Below are positions 27,984-35,744 of a stretch of DNA of 64,000 bases, piece after piece; within the stretch, counting starts at the first letter, position 1; every line of letters begins with the position of its first letter. The translations under genes and the position numbers were made by a program. Under the pieces are notes generated by a model, which worked only from the letters and a program-made list of their open reading frames with translations, searched no databases and had not been told where the DNA came from. Source of the DNA: Paracoccus sp. TOH (GTDB lineage: Bacteria; Pseudomonadota; Alphaproteobacteria; Rhodobacterales; Rhodobacteraceae); contig NZ_CP098360.1 of the NCBI RefSeq assembly GCF_030388245.1, positions 478,001 through 542,000 on the forward strand, in the 5' to 3' direction.

Positions 27984-29026
27984 GCTGTCTCGGCGAAAGG
28001 GTCTTCGGGCACGTCGGTTTCCGACCAGCCCAGCGTCTTCCAGGTGCGCGCCATATGCTCGGGCAAGGGCGCGGTGACGGTAATCAGCTTCTTGGTGATC
28101 GGATGCTCGAAGCGGATCATGCGGGCGTGCAGATGCAGCTTGCGGCTGATCTCTCCGCCCAGCTGGGCACCCCAGCCGTCGCCCAGGTTCTCCTGCCCCG
28201 AGCCGCCATATTTGCCGTCGCCGACAATGGGGTGGCCGATCTCGGCCATATGGGCGCGCAGCTGATGGGTGCGGCCGGTCACCGGGACCATGGCCACCCA
28301 GGAGACCCGGCCGCCAAGCGCGGACAGCACGGCGTAATCGGTATGGGCGCGCTTGGCGCCCTCGGTCGCCGCGACGTCCGAGGGATGCACGGCCATCATC
28401 TTCTCGCCCTCGCCGCCCCGGCCGCGGCCAGGCGCCTTGACCAGCCCGTATTTGATCGAGCCCATGCGCGGATGCGGCACGCCGGCCACCGCGGCCCAAT
28501 AGATCTTGCGGGTCAGCCGGTGGCGGAACGCCTCGGACAGCGCCCGGGCGATGCGGTCGGTGCGCGCCAGCAGCAGCACGCCCGACGTGTCCTTGTCCAG
28601 CCGGTGCACCAGCTTCGGCCGGTCCTTGTAGCCGAACATCAAGGCCTCGGTCAGCCCGTCGACATGCCGGTCGCCCTGCCCCGAGCCGCCCTGCGAGGGC
28701 AGGCCCGGCGGCTTGTTCAGCGCGATGATATGCTCGTCGCGCCACAGCACGCAGGACTGGATCATCTCGGCATCGGACTGCTTGACGCGCGGCTTCGCCG
28801 CCGGCGCGGGGGCGGCGCCCTCGGGCAGCGGCGGCACCCGCACCTCTTGTCCGGCCTCGATGCGGGTATTGGCCTTGACCCGGCCGCCCTCGACGCGCAG
28901 CTGGCCGGTACGGCACATCTTTTCCACCGCGCCCTGCGTGAGCTGCGGGAACCGCTTCTTCAGCCAGCGGTCGATGCGCTGATCGCCCTCGTCCGCGCCG
29001 ATGCGGATGGTCTGCACGTTGCTCAT
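27980..29026 (-). CDS. RluC/RluD-family 23S rRNA pseudouridine synthase
   Basis: A 348-residue RNA-modifying enzyme. An N-terminal S4 RNA-binding domain (about 12-70: RIDRWLKKRFPQLTQGAVEKMCRTGQLRVEGGRVKAN) precedes the catalytic domain with HRLDKDTSGVLLLART, whose Asp is the nucleophile, and later GRTHQLRAHMAEIGHPIVGD. The layout fits RluC (uridines 955/2504/2580 in E. coli), though RluD cannot be excluded. ATG at 29026 gives MSNVQTIRIGADEG; the frame is open upstream. It overlaps crcB and the HAD gene by 4 nt each. Confidence 0.9.
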   Translation of the reverse strand: MSNVQTIRIGADEGDQRIDRWLKKRFPQLTQGAVEKMCRTGQLRVEGGRVKANTRIEAGQEVRVPPLPEGAAPAPAAKPRVKQSDAEMIQSCVLWRDEHIIALNKPPGLPSQGGSGQGDRHVDGLTEALMFGYKDRPKLVHRLDKDTSGVLLLARTDRIARALSEAFRHRLTRKIYWAAVAGVPHPRMGSIKYGLVKAPGRGRGGEGEKMMAVHPSDVAATEGAKRAHTDYAVLSALGGRVSWVAMVPVTGRTHQLRAHMAEIGHPIVGDGKYGGSGQENLGDGWGAQLGGEISRKLHLHARMIRFEHPITKKLITVTAPLPEHMARTWKTLGWSETDVPEDPFAETA

Positions 29027-29397
29027 GCGAAGATCCCCCGGCCGATGGCCAGCCCGGCGGTGACCGCCGCCAGCGACAACAGCACCGAGCCCAGCACATA
29101 GCCGAGCGCGGTGGCGGCGGCGCCGCGTTCCCACAGCGTCATGGTGTCCAGCGCGAAGGCGGAAAAGGTGGTGAAACCGCCCAGCATCCCGGTCAGCAGC
29201 AAGGGCGCCAGATGCTGGCCGCCCTTATGCGCCAGCAAGGCGGCCAGCAGCCCCATCGCCAGGCAGCCGGCGACGTTCACGCTCAGCGTGCCCAGGGGGA
29301 AGCCGGGGGTCAGCCGGCCAGCCAGGATATTGACCCCGTGGCGCGCCGCGGACCCCAGGGCCCCACCCAGCGCGACCTGAAGAAAGGTGTGTTTCAT
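29023..29397 (-). CDS. crcB: Fluoride ion exporter CrcB/Fluc
   Basis: A 124-residue, four-helix membrane protein that works as an antiparallel dimer channel exporting fluoride. Key blocks are GGALGSAARHGVN (residues 11-23), GTLSVNVAGCLAMG with the pore Asn, and GGFTTFSAFALDT with the phenylalanine-box and central Na+-binding TTFS motif. It overlaps rarA and the pseudouridine-synthase gene by ATGA. No fluoride riboswitch is visible, so expression probably follows the operon. Confidence 0.94.
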   Translation of the reverse strand: MKHTFLQVALGGALGSAARHGVNILAGRLTPGFPLGTLSVNVAGCLAMGLLAALLAHKGGQHLAPLLLTGMLGGFTTFSAFALDTMTLWERGAAATALGYVLGSVLLSLAAVTAGLAIGRGIFA

Positions 29398-30722
29398 GCT
29401 TTGTCCTCTGCCCGCCGCTTCTGGCGCAGCCCGGCGAACCATTCAACGCGCTTTTTCAGATCGCGCTCGAATCCGCGCTCGACCGGCAGATACAGCACCG
29501 GCCGTTTCATCCCGTCCGGAAAGTAGTTCTGGCCCGAGAAGGCGTCCTCGGCATCGTGGTCATAGGCATAGCCCGCGCCATAGCCCTGGTCCTTCATCAG
29601 CGCGGTCGGCGCGTTCAGGATATGCGCCGGCGGCATCTGGCTGCCCGATTGCCGCGCCAGCGCCCGCGCGCCCTTGTAGGCGACATAGCCGGCGTTGGAT
29701 TTCGGCGCCAAGGCCAGATAGATCACCGCCTGCGCCAGCGCCAGCTCGCCCTCGGGACTGCCCAGGCGTTCGTAAAGCGCCCAGGCGTCCAGGCAATGGC
29801 GCTGCGCCGCCGGATCGGCCAGGCCGATATCCTCGACCGCCATGCGGGTGATGCGGCGCGCGAGATAGCGCGGATCCTCGCCCCCCTCCAGCATGCGGGC
29901 GAACCAGTAAAGCGCGGCGTCGGGGTCGCTGCCGCGCACGGATTTGTGCAGGGCCGAGATCAGGTTGTAATGCTCGTCGCCGGACTTGTCGTATTTCGCC
30001 GCGCGCCGCATCAGCCGCTGCGCCAACTGGTCGATGTCGAGCTTGCCGGTCACCTTCCAGGCCATGATCTGCTCGATCAGGTTCAGCGCGGCGCGGCCAT
30101 CGCCATCGGCCATCTCCAGCAGCCGGTCGCGGGCCTCGGCGGTCAGCGGCAGCGGACGGCCCAGCTCTTGCTCGGCGCGCTGCGCGAGGCGCTCCAGATC
30201 GGCGAGGCTCAGGCGCTCCAGCACGATGACCTGGGCCCGCGACAGCAGCGCGGCGTTCAGCTCGAAACTGGGATTCTCGGTGGTGGCACCGACCAGGGTG
30301 ATGGTGCCGTCCTCCATATGCGGCAGGAAGCTGTCCTGCTGCGCCTTGTTGAAGCGGTGGATCTCGTCGACGAACAGCAGCGTGCCGCGCCCCTGCTGGC
30401 GGCGCAGCCGGGCGGCGTCGAAGACCTTGCGCAGTTCCGGCACCCCGGAAAAGATCGCCGAGATCTGCACGAAGGCCAGGTCCGTCTGCTGCGCCAGAAG
30501 CCGGGCGATGGTGGTCTTGCCGACCCCGGGCGGTCCCCAGAGGATCAGCGAGGACAGGCTGCCGGCGCCAAGCATGGCGCCAAGCGGGCCGTCGGGGCCA
30601 AGCACCTTGTCCTGGCCAACGACATCGGACAGCCGCGCCGGACGGATCCGGTCGGCCAGGGGGCGCGCTGCGCTGCGCGCGGGTTCGCCCGAGGCGGGCT
30701 CTGTGTCGAATAGGTCTGCCAT
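29394..30722 (-). CDS. rarA: Replication-associated recombination protein A (AAA+ ATPase)
   Basis: A 442-residue clamp-loader-like AAA+ protein acting at stalled replication forks. It has Walker A GPPGVGKTT (about 64-72), Walker B LLFVDEIHRFNKAQQDSFLPHME, sensor ATTENPSFELN, and the C-terminal tetramerisation domain with YNLISALHKSVRGSDPDAALYWFARMLEGGEDP. It is first in a five-gene string whose members all overlap. No Shine-Dalgarno sequence is visible, and the ATG lies in a 9-bp inverted repeat (30721-30749), so initiation may be unusual or coupled to luxI, whose stop is 61 bases upstream. Confidence 0.94.
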   Translation of the reverse strand: MADLFDTEPASGEPARSAARPLADRIRPARLSDVVGQDKVLGPDGPLGAMLGAGSLSSLILWGPPGVGKTTIARLLAQQTDLAFVQISAIFSGVPELRKVFDAARLRRQQGRGTLLFVDEIHRFNKAQQDSFLPHMEDGTITLVGATTENPSFELNAALLSRAQVIVLERLSLADLERLAQRAEQELGRPLPLTAEARDRLLEMADGDGRAALNLIEQIMAWKVTGKLDIDQLAQRLMRRAAKYDKSGDEHYNLISALHKSVRGSDPDAALYWFARMLEGGEDPRYLARRITRMAVEDIGLADPAAQRHCLDAWALYERLGSPEGELALAQAVIYLALAPKSNAGYVAYKGARALARQSGSQMPPAHILNAPTALMKDQGYGAGYAYDHDAEDAFSGQNYFPDGMKRPVLYLPVERGFERDLKKRVEWFAGLRQKRRAEDKA

Positions 30723-30783
30723 GCGGGCGGCATGTTACGTCGCCCGCATCACCGGCGAAAGGCCCTCGATCCGGCGTGACGCA

Positions 30784-31374
30784 TCAGTGCATCTTGGCCG
30801 CCAGATTGATCGAGACGCATTGGAAATAGCCGTCGTCGATCCAGACCACCGGGCCCAGGGCCTGCGCGTCCAGGCCGCAGGGCACCAGCCAGCGCGGCCA
30901 GGTCGAGGCGACCAGGCAGACCAGCCGCGAGGCGCCAAGCTCGCGGGCGGAATTGGTCATCTCCTGCACCAGGTTGATATGCACCCGGCGGCGTTCCCGC
31001 TGCGGGATGGTGTGATCGACGAACAGCCGGCTGGCTTCCCAGGTCCCCGATTCGACCGGCGCCGGACCGTCCAGCAGGTTCTGCGGGATCGAGCCGCCCA
31101 GAAGGTCAAGCTGGGCGTCGCGGATCATGTAGGAATACATGCCGCAGCGCGCCGTGGTGGGCGTCAGCCGCACGCCGGCAAGAACGCGGCCGGTTTCGTG
31201 GATCGCCACCCAGCGGCTCATGGGCGTGTCGTACTGGTCGAACTCCATGTCGTCGGTCTGGGGCAGGTTCCAGCGTTTCTGGACGATGAAGCTTTGCTTG
31301 CGGGCGCGGAAGATGTTCGCGAACAGTTCGCCGTGATTGTGCAGGTTGGCGAAGGAAAGTGTGGTGGTCTGCAT
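30784..31374 (-). CDS. Acyl-homoserine-lactone synthase (LuxI family)
   Basis: A 196-residue autoinducer synthase using S-adenosylmethionine and acyl carrier protein. The invariant residues are present: Arg25, Phe29, Trp35, Asp46, Asp49, Arg69, Glu113 and Arg116 (the last two in TWEASRLFVDH). P. denitrificans makes long-chain C16-homoserine lactone with a LuxI called PdnI, and this gene may be its counterpart, though acyl length cannot be read from sequence. It lies 67 bases after luxR on the same strand. AGGAGA precedes the ATG but sits in the base of a hairpin. Confidence 0.92.
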   Translation of the reverse strand: MQTTTLSFANLHNHGELFANIFRARKQSFIVQKRWNLPQTDDMEFDQYDTPMSRWVAIHETGRVLAGVRLTPTTARCGMYSYMIRDAQLDLLGGSIPQNLLDGPAPVESGTWEASRLFVDHTIPQRERRRVHINLVQEMTNSARELGASRLVCLVASTWPRWLVPCGLDAQALGPVVWIDDGYFQCVSINLAAKMH

Positions 31375-31380
31375 TGGTCT

Positions 31381-31414
31381 TCTCCTGGGGTTTGTGGTGG
31401 TGGTGGCCCCCAGG
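31381..31414 (-). promoter_or_regulatory. luxI leader hairpin covering the ribosome binding site
   Basis: Minus-strand CCTGGGG (31414-31408), a 17-nt CCA-repeat-rich loop and CCCCAGG (31390-31384) form a perfect 7-bp stem. The 3' arm shares AGG with the luxI Shine-Dalgarno AGGAGA (31386-31381). Confidence 0.5.
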
Positions 31415-31424
31415 TGTAAACCGC

Positions 31425-31442
31425 AACGGTGGACGGACCGTT
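31425..31442 (-). promoter_or_regulatory. Lux-box-like dyad upstream of luxI
   Basis: AACGGT, 6 bases, ACCGTT: a perfect 18-bp interrupted palindrome overlapping the luxR stop codon and centred about 59 bases before the luxI ATG. Its size and position fit a LuxR-type operator. Confidence 0.5.
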
Positions 31443-32053
31443 TATAGCAAGCGGTAATCCTTGGCCCGTTGCAGCGCCTCGGCAGTCGTGCGCGCCATCA
31501 GCCTTTCGCGCGCCGAAATGAGACGAGCCTTGAATGCGCTTTCCGTAATACCAAGTTTGGCAGCCGCCGCTGCATGACGATCCCCCTCTGCGATACACCG
31601 AAGGGCCTCTTGCTGAGCCTTCGTCAGGCTCTCCGGCGGCTCTGTGATATCGTGAAGCCGTCGTACCATTGTCGAGATCGTTTCGATCTCGTCATCCGTG
31701 AATTCCCGTTTGTCATGGGCAAAGCAGCAAATCGTGCGCGACTTGATCGGGCCATGCGCCACCGCCAGCCCGTAGCGCAGCCCATGATCCGCGGCGTCCT
31801 GAAGAATCGAAAACGGGTCCGGGATGGGCAGCACGCTCCACCGGCAGGTTCCGGTGGTCGAGAAGCCCCAGGCGATGGTGGGATCGCGCAGGGCATAGGC
31901 CCGCTCGGAATAGCGCTGCGCCCAGTCCTTGTTATAGGTCTGGAACTGCATCAGCGGTGCAGCGAAGCGAATATGCAGCCCGATGAAATAACCCGCCGGG
32001 GCGAGTTTTTTCAGCTTGGCTAGTGCTGCGTTGATTTCCGCGCGAGATGACAT
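31442..32053 (-). CDS. LuxR-family quorum-sensing transcriptional regulator
   Basis: A 203-residue regulator, shorter than the usual 230-250. Residues 1-135 are the autoinducer-binding domain, with the conserved Tyr and DP pair in YSERAYALRDPTIAWGF. Residues 142-203 form the helix-turn-helix (LTKAQQEALRCIAEGDRHAAAAAKLGITESAFKARL). The consensus LTxREREVL is changed to LTKAQQEAL, and the GKT turn is GDR. The ATG has only a weak purine stretch before it. Its base composition looks less G+C-rich than the surroundings. Pairing with luxI suggests it responds to the neighbouring synthase's signal. Confidence 0.87.
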   Translation of the reverse strand: MSSRAEINAALAKLKKLAPAGYFIGLHIRFAAPLMQFQTYNKDWAQRYSERAYALRDPTIAWGFSTTGTCRWSVLPIPDPFSILQDAADHGLRYGLAVAHGPIKSRTICCFAHDKREFTDDEIETISTMVRRLHDITEPPESLTKAQQEALRCIAEGDRHAAAAAKLGITESAFKARLISARERLMARTTAEALQRAKDYRLL

Positions 32054-32401
32054 GACTTTTTGGACAGATTGCGTTTTCTTGGGTTACCACGAAAAATGGC
32101 ATGGTTCGCAATGTATTCAAGCAATACCGTGCTTGCGAGTGCCGTTTTTCGCAGTGCCGCAGGGTCAACCTGTCGGCATGTCAACCCATAGCCGCGACCA
32201 GCCATCAAAGGCAAGCGTCGCGCTGCCGCAGCAATTCCCGTTTGTTTTCCGACAGCCCCGCACCACCCCAGGCTGCGATTCGTGCCGCAGCGCAGGATTT
32301 CCGCCTGCGCGAGGATTTGCGCGGCTGTTGCAAAAAGCCCGCAGCCAGGATTTGGCTGCGGGCTTGAACGGTCTCTTAACCCTAAGAAAGGGCTAAATTT
32401 C
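32054..32401 (-). other. Intergenic region between rplQ and luxR (348 bases)
   Basis: No coding gene is supported. It contains the rplQ terminator (32332-32364) and must carry the luxR promoter. A+T-richer sequence near 32050-32140 is the likely promoter zone, but no clean -35/-10 pair was identified. Confidence 0.5.
32332..32364 (-). terminator. Intrinsic terminator of the rplQ end of the ribosomal cluster
   Basis: AGCCCGCAGCC and GGCTGCGGGCT form an 11-bp stem with a 7-nt loop, followed on the minus strand by TTTTGC. It starts about 38 bases past the rplQ stop. Confidence 0.92.
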
Positions 32402-32824
32402 TTACGATTCGTCGGCAGCCGATTCGGCTTCCAGGCGGGCGCGGTCAGCGGCGCCCTTGGCATCGGCGTCGCGGTCGACCAGTTCGATGATCGCCATCGG
32501 CGCCATGTCGCCATAGCGGAAGCCGGCCTTCAGGATGCGGACATAGCCGCCCTGACGGTCCTTGTAGCGGGCGCCGAGCACGTCGAACAGCTTGGCGACA
32601 TGCTGGTCCTGCTTCAGCTGCGCATCGGCCTGACGGCGGGCGTGCAGGTCGCCGCGCTTCGCCAGCGTGATCAGCTTCTCGACGATCGGGCGCAATTCCT
32701 TGGCTTTCGGCAGCGTGGTCTTGATCTGCTCGTGCTCGATCAGCGAGCCGGCCATGTTGGCGAACAGCGCCTTGCGGTGTTCGTGGGTGCGGTTCAGACG
32801 GCGGTAGCCGCGGGCGTGACGCAT
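32402..32824 (-). CDS. rplQ: 50S ribosomal protein L17
   Basis: 140 residues. It begins [28 protein letters not shown], the strongly conserved L17 N-terminus. The C-terminal 25 residues are an Ala/Glu/Asp-rich tail typical of alphaproteobacterial forms. An upstream in-frame extension was rejected. It lies 156 bases downstream of rpoA; the spacer holds a GTACAC-CGT-GTGTAC palindrome at 32926-32940. It is the last gene of the cluster before a strong terminator. Confidence 0.97.
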   Translation of the reverse strand: MRHARGYRRLNRTHEHRKALFANMAGSLIEHEQIKTTLPKAKELRPIVEKLITLAKRGDLHARRQADAQLKQDQHVAKLFDVLGARYKDRQGGYVRILKAGFRYGDMAPMAIIELVDRDADAKGAADRARLEAESAADES

Positions 32825-32980
32825 GATGTTTCTCCTATGACGTCTTTTGCTTTGTCCGGCGGCCCATGCGTGCGGGCCGCTCTCCTTGGGGCAGGATTGC
32901 CCAGATTTCCGGGGGCGCGCATCGCGTACACCGTGTGTACACAGGCCGTGCACCGGGCGTATGACGCCCCCGGTATTGGC

Positions 32981-33997
32981 TTAGAACTGGTCGTCGAAAC
33001 GCTTGGCCAGATCCTCGATGTTCTCCGGCGGCCAGTCCACGACATCCATGCCGAGATGCAGGCCCATGCCCGAGAGCACTTCCTTGATCTCGTTCAGCGA
33101 CTTGCGGCCGAAGTTCGGGGTGCGCAGCATCTCGGCTTCGGTCTTCTGGATCAGGTCGCCGATATAGACGATGTTGTCGTTCTTGAGGCAGTTCGCCGAA
33201 CGCACCGACAGTTCCAGCTCGTCGACCTTCTTCAGCAGGCGCGGGTCGAATTCCAGCCCGTCCTCGGCATCCGAGCGGGTGGCGGTTTCCGGCTCGTCGA
33301 AGTTCACGAACACCGAAAGCTGGTCCTGGATGATGCGCGCGGCATAGGCCACGGCGTCTTCCGGGGTCAGCGAACCGTCGGTCTCGACCTTCATCGTCAG
33401 CTTGTCATAGTCCAGCACCTGGCCCTCGCGGGTCGGCTGCACCTCGTAGCTGACGCGCTTGACCGGCGAGAAGATGGCGTCGATCGGGATCAGGCCGATG
33501 GGCGCGTCCTCGGGACGGTTCTTGTCGGCGGCGACGTAGCCCTTGCCGTTGGCGACGGTCAGCTCCATGTGCAGCTCGGCGCCGTCGTCCAGGTGGCAGA
33601 TCACATGGTCGCGGTTCAGGATGGTGATGCCGGCCGATTCCTGGATGTCGCCGGCCTTGACCTCGCCCGGGCCCTTGGCCGAGAGCGCCAGGCGCTTGGG
33701 CGCGTCGACGTCCATCTTCAGCGTCACGCCCTTGAGGTTCAGGACGATGTCGGTCACGTCCTCGCGCACGCCGGGGACGGACGAGAATTCGTGCAGCACG
33801 TTGTCGATCTGCACCGAGGTGATCGCCGCGCCCTGCAGCGAGGACAGCAGCACCCGGCGCAGGGCGTTGCCCAGCGTCAGGCCGAAGCCCCGCTCGAGCG
33901 GTTCCGCGACCACGGTGGCCACGCGGGACGAATCGGCACCCGGCTTGATTTCAAGCTGGGTGGGCTTGATGAGTTCGGCCCAGTTCTTGTGGATCAT
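32981..33997 (-). CDS. rpoA: DNA-directed RNA polymerase subunit alpha
   Basis: 338 residues, the usual alphaproteobacterial length. The N-terminal assembly domain ([38 protein letters not shown]) scaffolds beta and beta'. A linker near 235-250 leads to the C-terminal domain ([49 protein letters not shown]), which contacts UP elements and activators. It is preceded by rpsK with 121 bases between, a rather long gap for the alpha operon. Confidence 0.98.
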   Translation of the reverse strand: MIHKNWAELIKPTQLEIKPGADSSRVATVVAEPLERGFGLTLGNALRRVLLSSLQGAAITSVQIDNVLHEFSSVPGVREDVTDIVLNLKGVTLKMDVDAPKRLALSAKGPGEVKAGDIQESAGITILNRDHVICHLDDGAELHMELTVANGKGYVAADKNRPEDAPIGLIPIDAIFSPVKRVSYEVQPTREGQVLDYDKLTMKVETDGSLTPEDAVAYAARIIQDQLSVFVNFDEPETATRSDAEDGLEFDPRLLKKVDELELSVRSANCLKNDNIVYIGDLIQKTEAEMLRTPNFGRKSLNEIKEVLSGMGLHLGMDVVDWPPENIEDLAKRFDDQF

Positions 33998-34118
33998 GCG
34001 TTTGCCTCCATACCTGTTCCCGAGCCCATGACCGTGGCCGGAAACGCCCGAGGTGAAATGCGTAAAGCGCGCCCCGCACGGGACAACCCCGCGCGGAACG
34101 CGTCAAAATCCCAAAGGA

Positions 34119-34508
34119 TCAGACCCGGCGGCGCTTCGGCGGGCGGCAGCCGTTATGCGCGATCGGGGTCACGTCACGGATGGCCGTGATGTTGAAGCCG
34201 ACCGCGGCCAGGGCGCGCAGCGCCGATTCGCGGCCCGAGCCGGGGCCCTGCACTTCGACTTCCAGCGTGCGGACGCCGTGTTCCTGCGCCTTCTTGCCGG
34301 CGTCTTCGGCAGCCATCTGGGCGGCATAGGGGGTCGACTTGCGCGACCCCTTGAAGCCCATGGTGCCGGCCGACGACCAGGAGATCGCGTTGCCCTGCAC
34401 ATCCGAGATCAGGATCTTGGTGTTGTTGAAGGACGAGTTCACATGCGCCACGCCAGTGGCGATGTTCTTGCGTTCCTTGCGCTTGATGCGGGTTTTATCG
34501 CGTGCCAT
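34119..34508 (-). CDS. rpsK: 30S ribosomal protein S11
   Basis: 129 residues. The diagnostic blocks [46 protein letters not shown] and the C-terminus [10 protein letters not shown] are intact. S11 forms the platform of the small subunit at the mRNA exit. It lies 12 bases after rpsM and is clearly cotranscribed with it. Confidence 0.98.
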   Translation of the reverse strand: MARDKTRIKRKERKNIATGVAHVNSSFNNTKILISDVQGNAISWSSAGTMGFKGSRKSTPYAAQMAAEDAGKKAQEHGVRTLEVEVQGPGSGRESALRALAAVGFNITAIRDVTPIAHNGCRPPKRRRV

Positions 34509-34520
34509 GTCCGTTCCCCC

Positions 34521-34889
34521 TTATTTCTTCTTGCCGGCGATGGGCTTCGCCGGGCCCTTGCGGGTGCGGGCATTGGTGTGGGTGCGCTGGCCGCGGACCG
34601 GCAGGCCGCGACGGTGGCGCAGGCCCCGGTAGGAACCCAGATCCATCAGGCGCTTGATGTTCATCTGCGTCTCGCGGCGCAGGTCGCCCTCGACGGTGTA
34701 GTTGGCGTCGATGTATTCGCGGATCTTCAGAACTTCGGCATCCGACAGCTCGTTGACGCGGCGCGTCGGCTCGATGCCGACGGCGGTCACGATCTCGCCG
34801 GCGAATTTCGAGCCGATCCCGTGGATATAGGTCAGTGCGATCGGGACGCGTTTCCCGGTCGGAATGTTGACGCCAGCAATACGAGCCAC
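34521..34889 (-). CDS. rpsM: 30S ribosomal protein S13
   Basis: 122 residues, beginning at GTG ([15 protein letters not shown]). The GTG at 34889 was chosen because AGGAAA precedes it and it restores the standard S13 N-terminus and length; an upstream ATG in frame would add 31 unrelated residues. The C-terminal [19 protein letters not shown] block contacts tRNA and S19. The gene rpmJ, often found just before rpsM elsewhere, is absent here. Confidence 0.97.
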   Translation of the reverse strand: MARIAGVNIPTGKRVPIALTYIHGIGSKFAGEIVTAVGIEPTRRVNELSDAEVLKIREYIDANYTVEGDLRRETQMNIKRLMDLGSYRGLRHRRGLPVRGQRTHTNARTRKGPAKPIAGKKK

Positions 34890-34949
34890 GCGTTTTTCCT
34901 TTTCATGTTGCGGTTCCGTAGCACCGGAACCTTTTTTCACAACCAAAGA

Positions 34950-34970
34950 CCCGAAAGCCATGCCTTCGGG
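34950..34970 (-). promoter_or_regulatory. Stem-loop between adk and rpsM
   Basis: Minus-strand CCCGAAGGC and GCTTTCGGG form a 9-bp stem (one G-U pair) with a 3-nt loop, then TCTTTGG. It lies in a 159-base gap and may be an attenuator or an S4/S13-type leader element. Confidence 0.45.
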
Positions 34971-35048
34971 CCTTGAATCGACACCCGGGGTCGGGTGATT
35001 CTCTTTCGAGATGTTGCGAATTACGGGATTCGCGGGCCAAGGTCAACC

Positions 35049-35705
35049 CTAGGTCGGAATGCGGTCCAGAACCTTGGCGACCGCGGCGGCGACCGCGTCG
35101 ATCTCGGCCAGGCCGTCCACCGGATGCAGGTTGCCCTTGACGTAGTAGTAGCCGATCAGCGGCGAGGTCTTCTTGTAATATTCCATCAGCCGGGTCTTGA
35201 GGCTGTCCGCATTGTCGTCGGCGCGGCGGCGCAGGTCGGTCGAGCCGCAGACGTCGCATGTGCCCGGCTTTTTCGTCGGTTTGGTCTGATCGTGATAGAC
35301 CTCGCCGCAATTGCCGCAGGTGAAGCGGCCCGAGATGCGCGCGACCAGCGCCGCGTCATCCACCCGCATCTCGATCACCGCGTCGATGCGCTGGTCCATC
35401 TCGGCCATCAGCGCCTGCAGCGCGTCGGCCTGGGCCAGGGTGCGCGGGAAACCGTCGAAGATGAAGCCCTTGCCACCCTGCCCCAGCTTTTCGCGGATCA
35501 GGCCGATGACGATCTCATCCGTGACCAGCTCGCCGCGGTCCATGACCTCGGCCACGCGCTTGCCCATCTCGGTGCCCGAGCTGCGGGCCTCGCGCAGCAT
35601 GTCGCCGGTGGAGAGCTGGACCAGGCCCCGCTCGTCGATCAGGCGCCGGGCCTGGGTGCCTTTGCCGGCGCCGGGCGGGCCCAGCAGAATGATGTTGATC
35701 GCCAT
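35049..35705 (-). CDS. adk: Adenylate kinase (metal-binding LID form)
   Basis: 218 residues. It interconverts AMP and ATP with two ADP. The P-loop is [11 protein letters not shown] (9-19); the NMP-binding region has STGDMLREA and FDGFPRT. The LID carries four cysteines, Cys130, Cys133, Cys150 and Cys153, forming the structural zinc (or iron) site known for P. denitrificans adenylate kinase and Gram-positive enzymes. It lies between secY and rpsM, the common alphaproteobacterial position. Confidence 0.97.
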   Translation of the reverse strand: MAINIILLGPPGAGKGTQARRLIDERGLVQLSTGDMLREARSSGTEMGKRVAEVMDRGELVTDEIVIGLIREKLGQGGKGFIFDGFPRTLAQADALQALMAEMDQRIDAVIEMRVDDAALVARISGRFTCGNCGEVYHDQTKPTKKPGTCDVCGSTDLRRRADDNADSLKTRLMEYYKKTSPLIGYYYVKGNLHPVDGLAEIDAVAAAVAKVLDRIPT

Positions 35706-35744
35706 GTAGTCGTCCCTCTCCTACCCTTATGATGGGCCTTGCCC

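Noticed and set aside
34890..35048. Possible rpmJ (L36) gene before rpsM
   Set aside because: No 37-41 residue Cys/Lys/Arg-rich frame of the L36 type is present in this gap on either strand.
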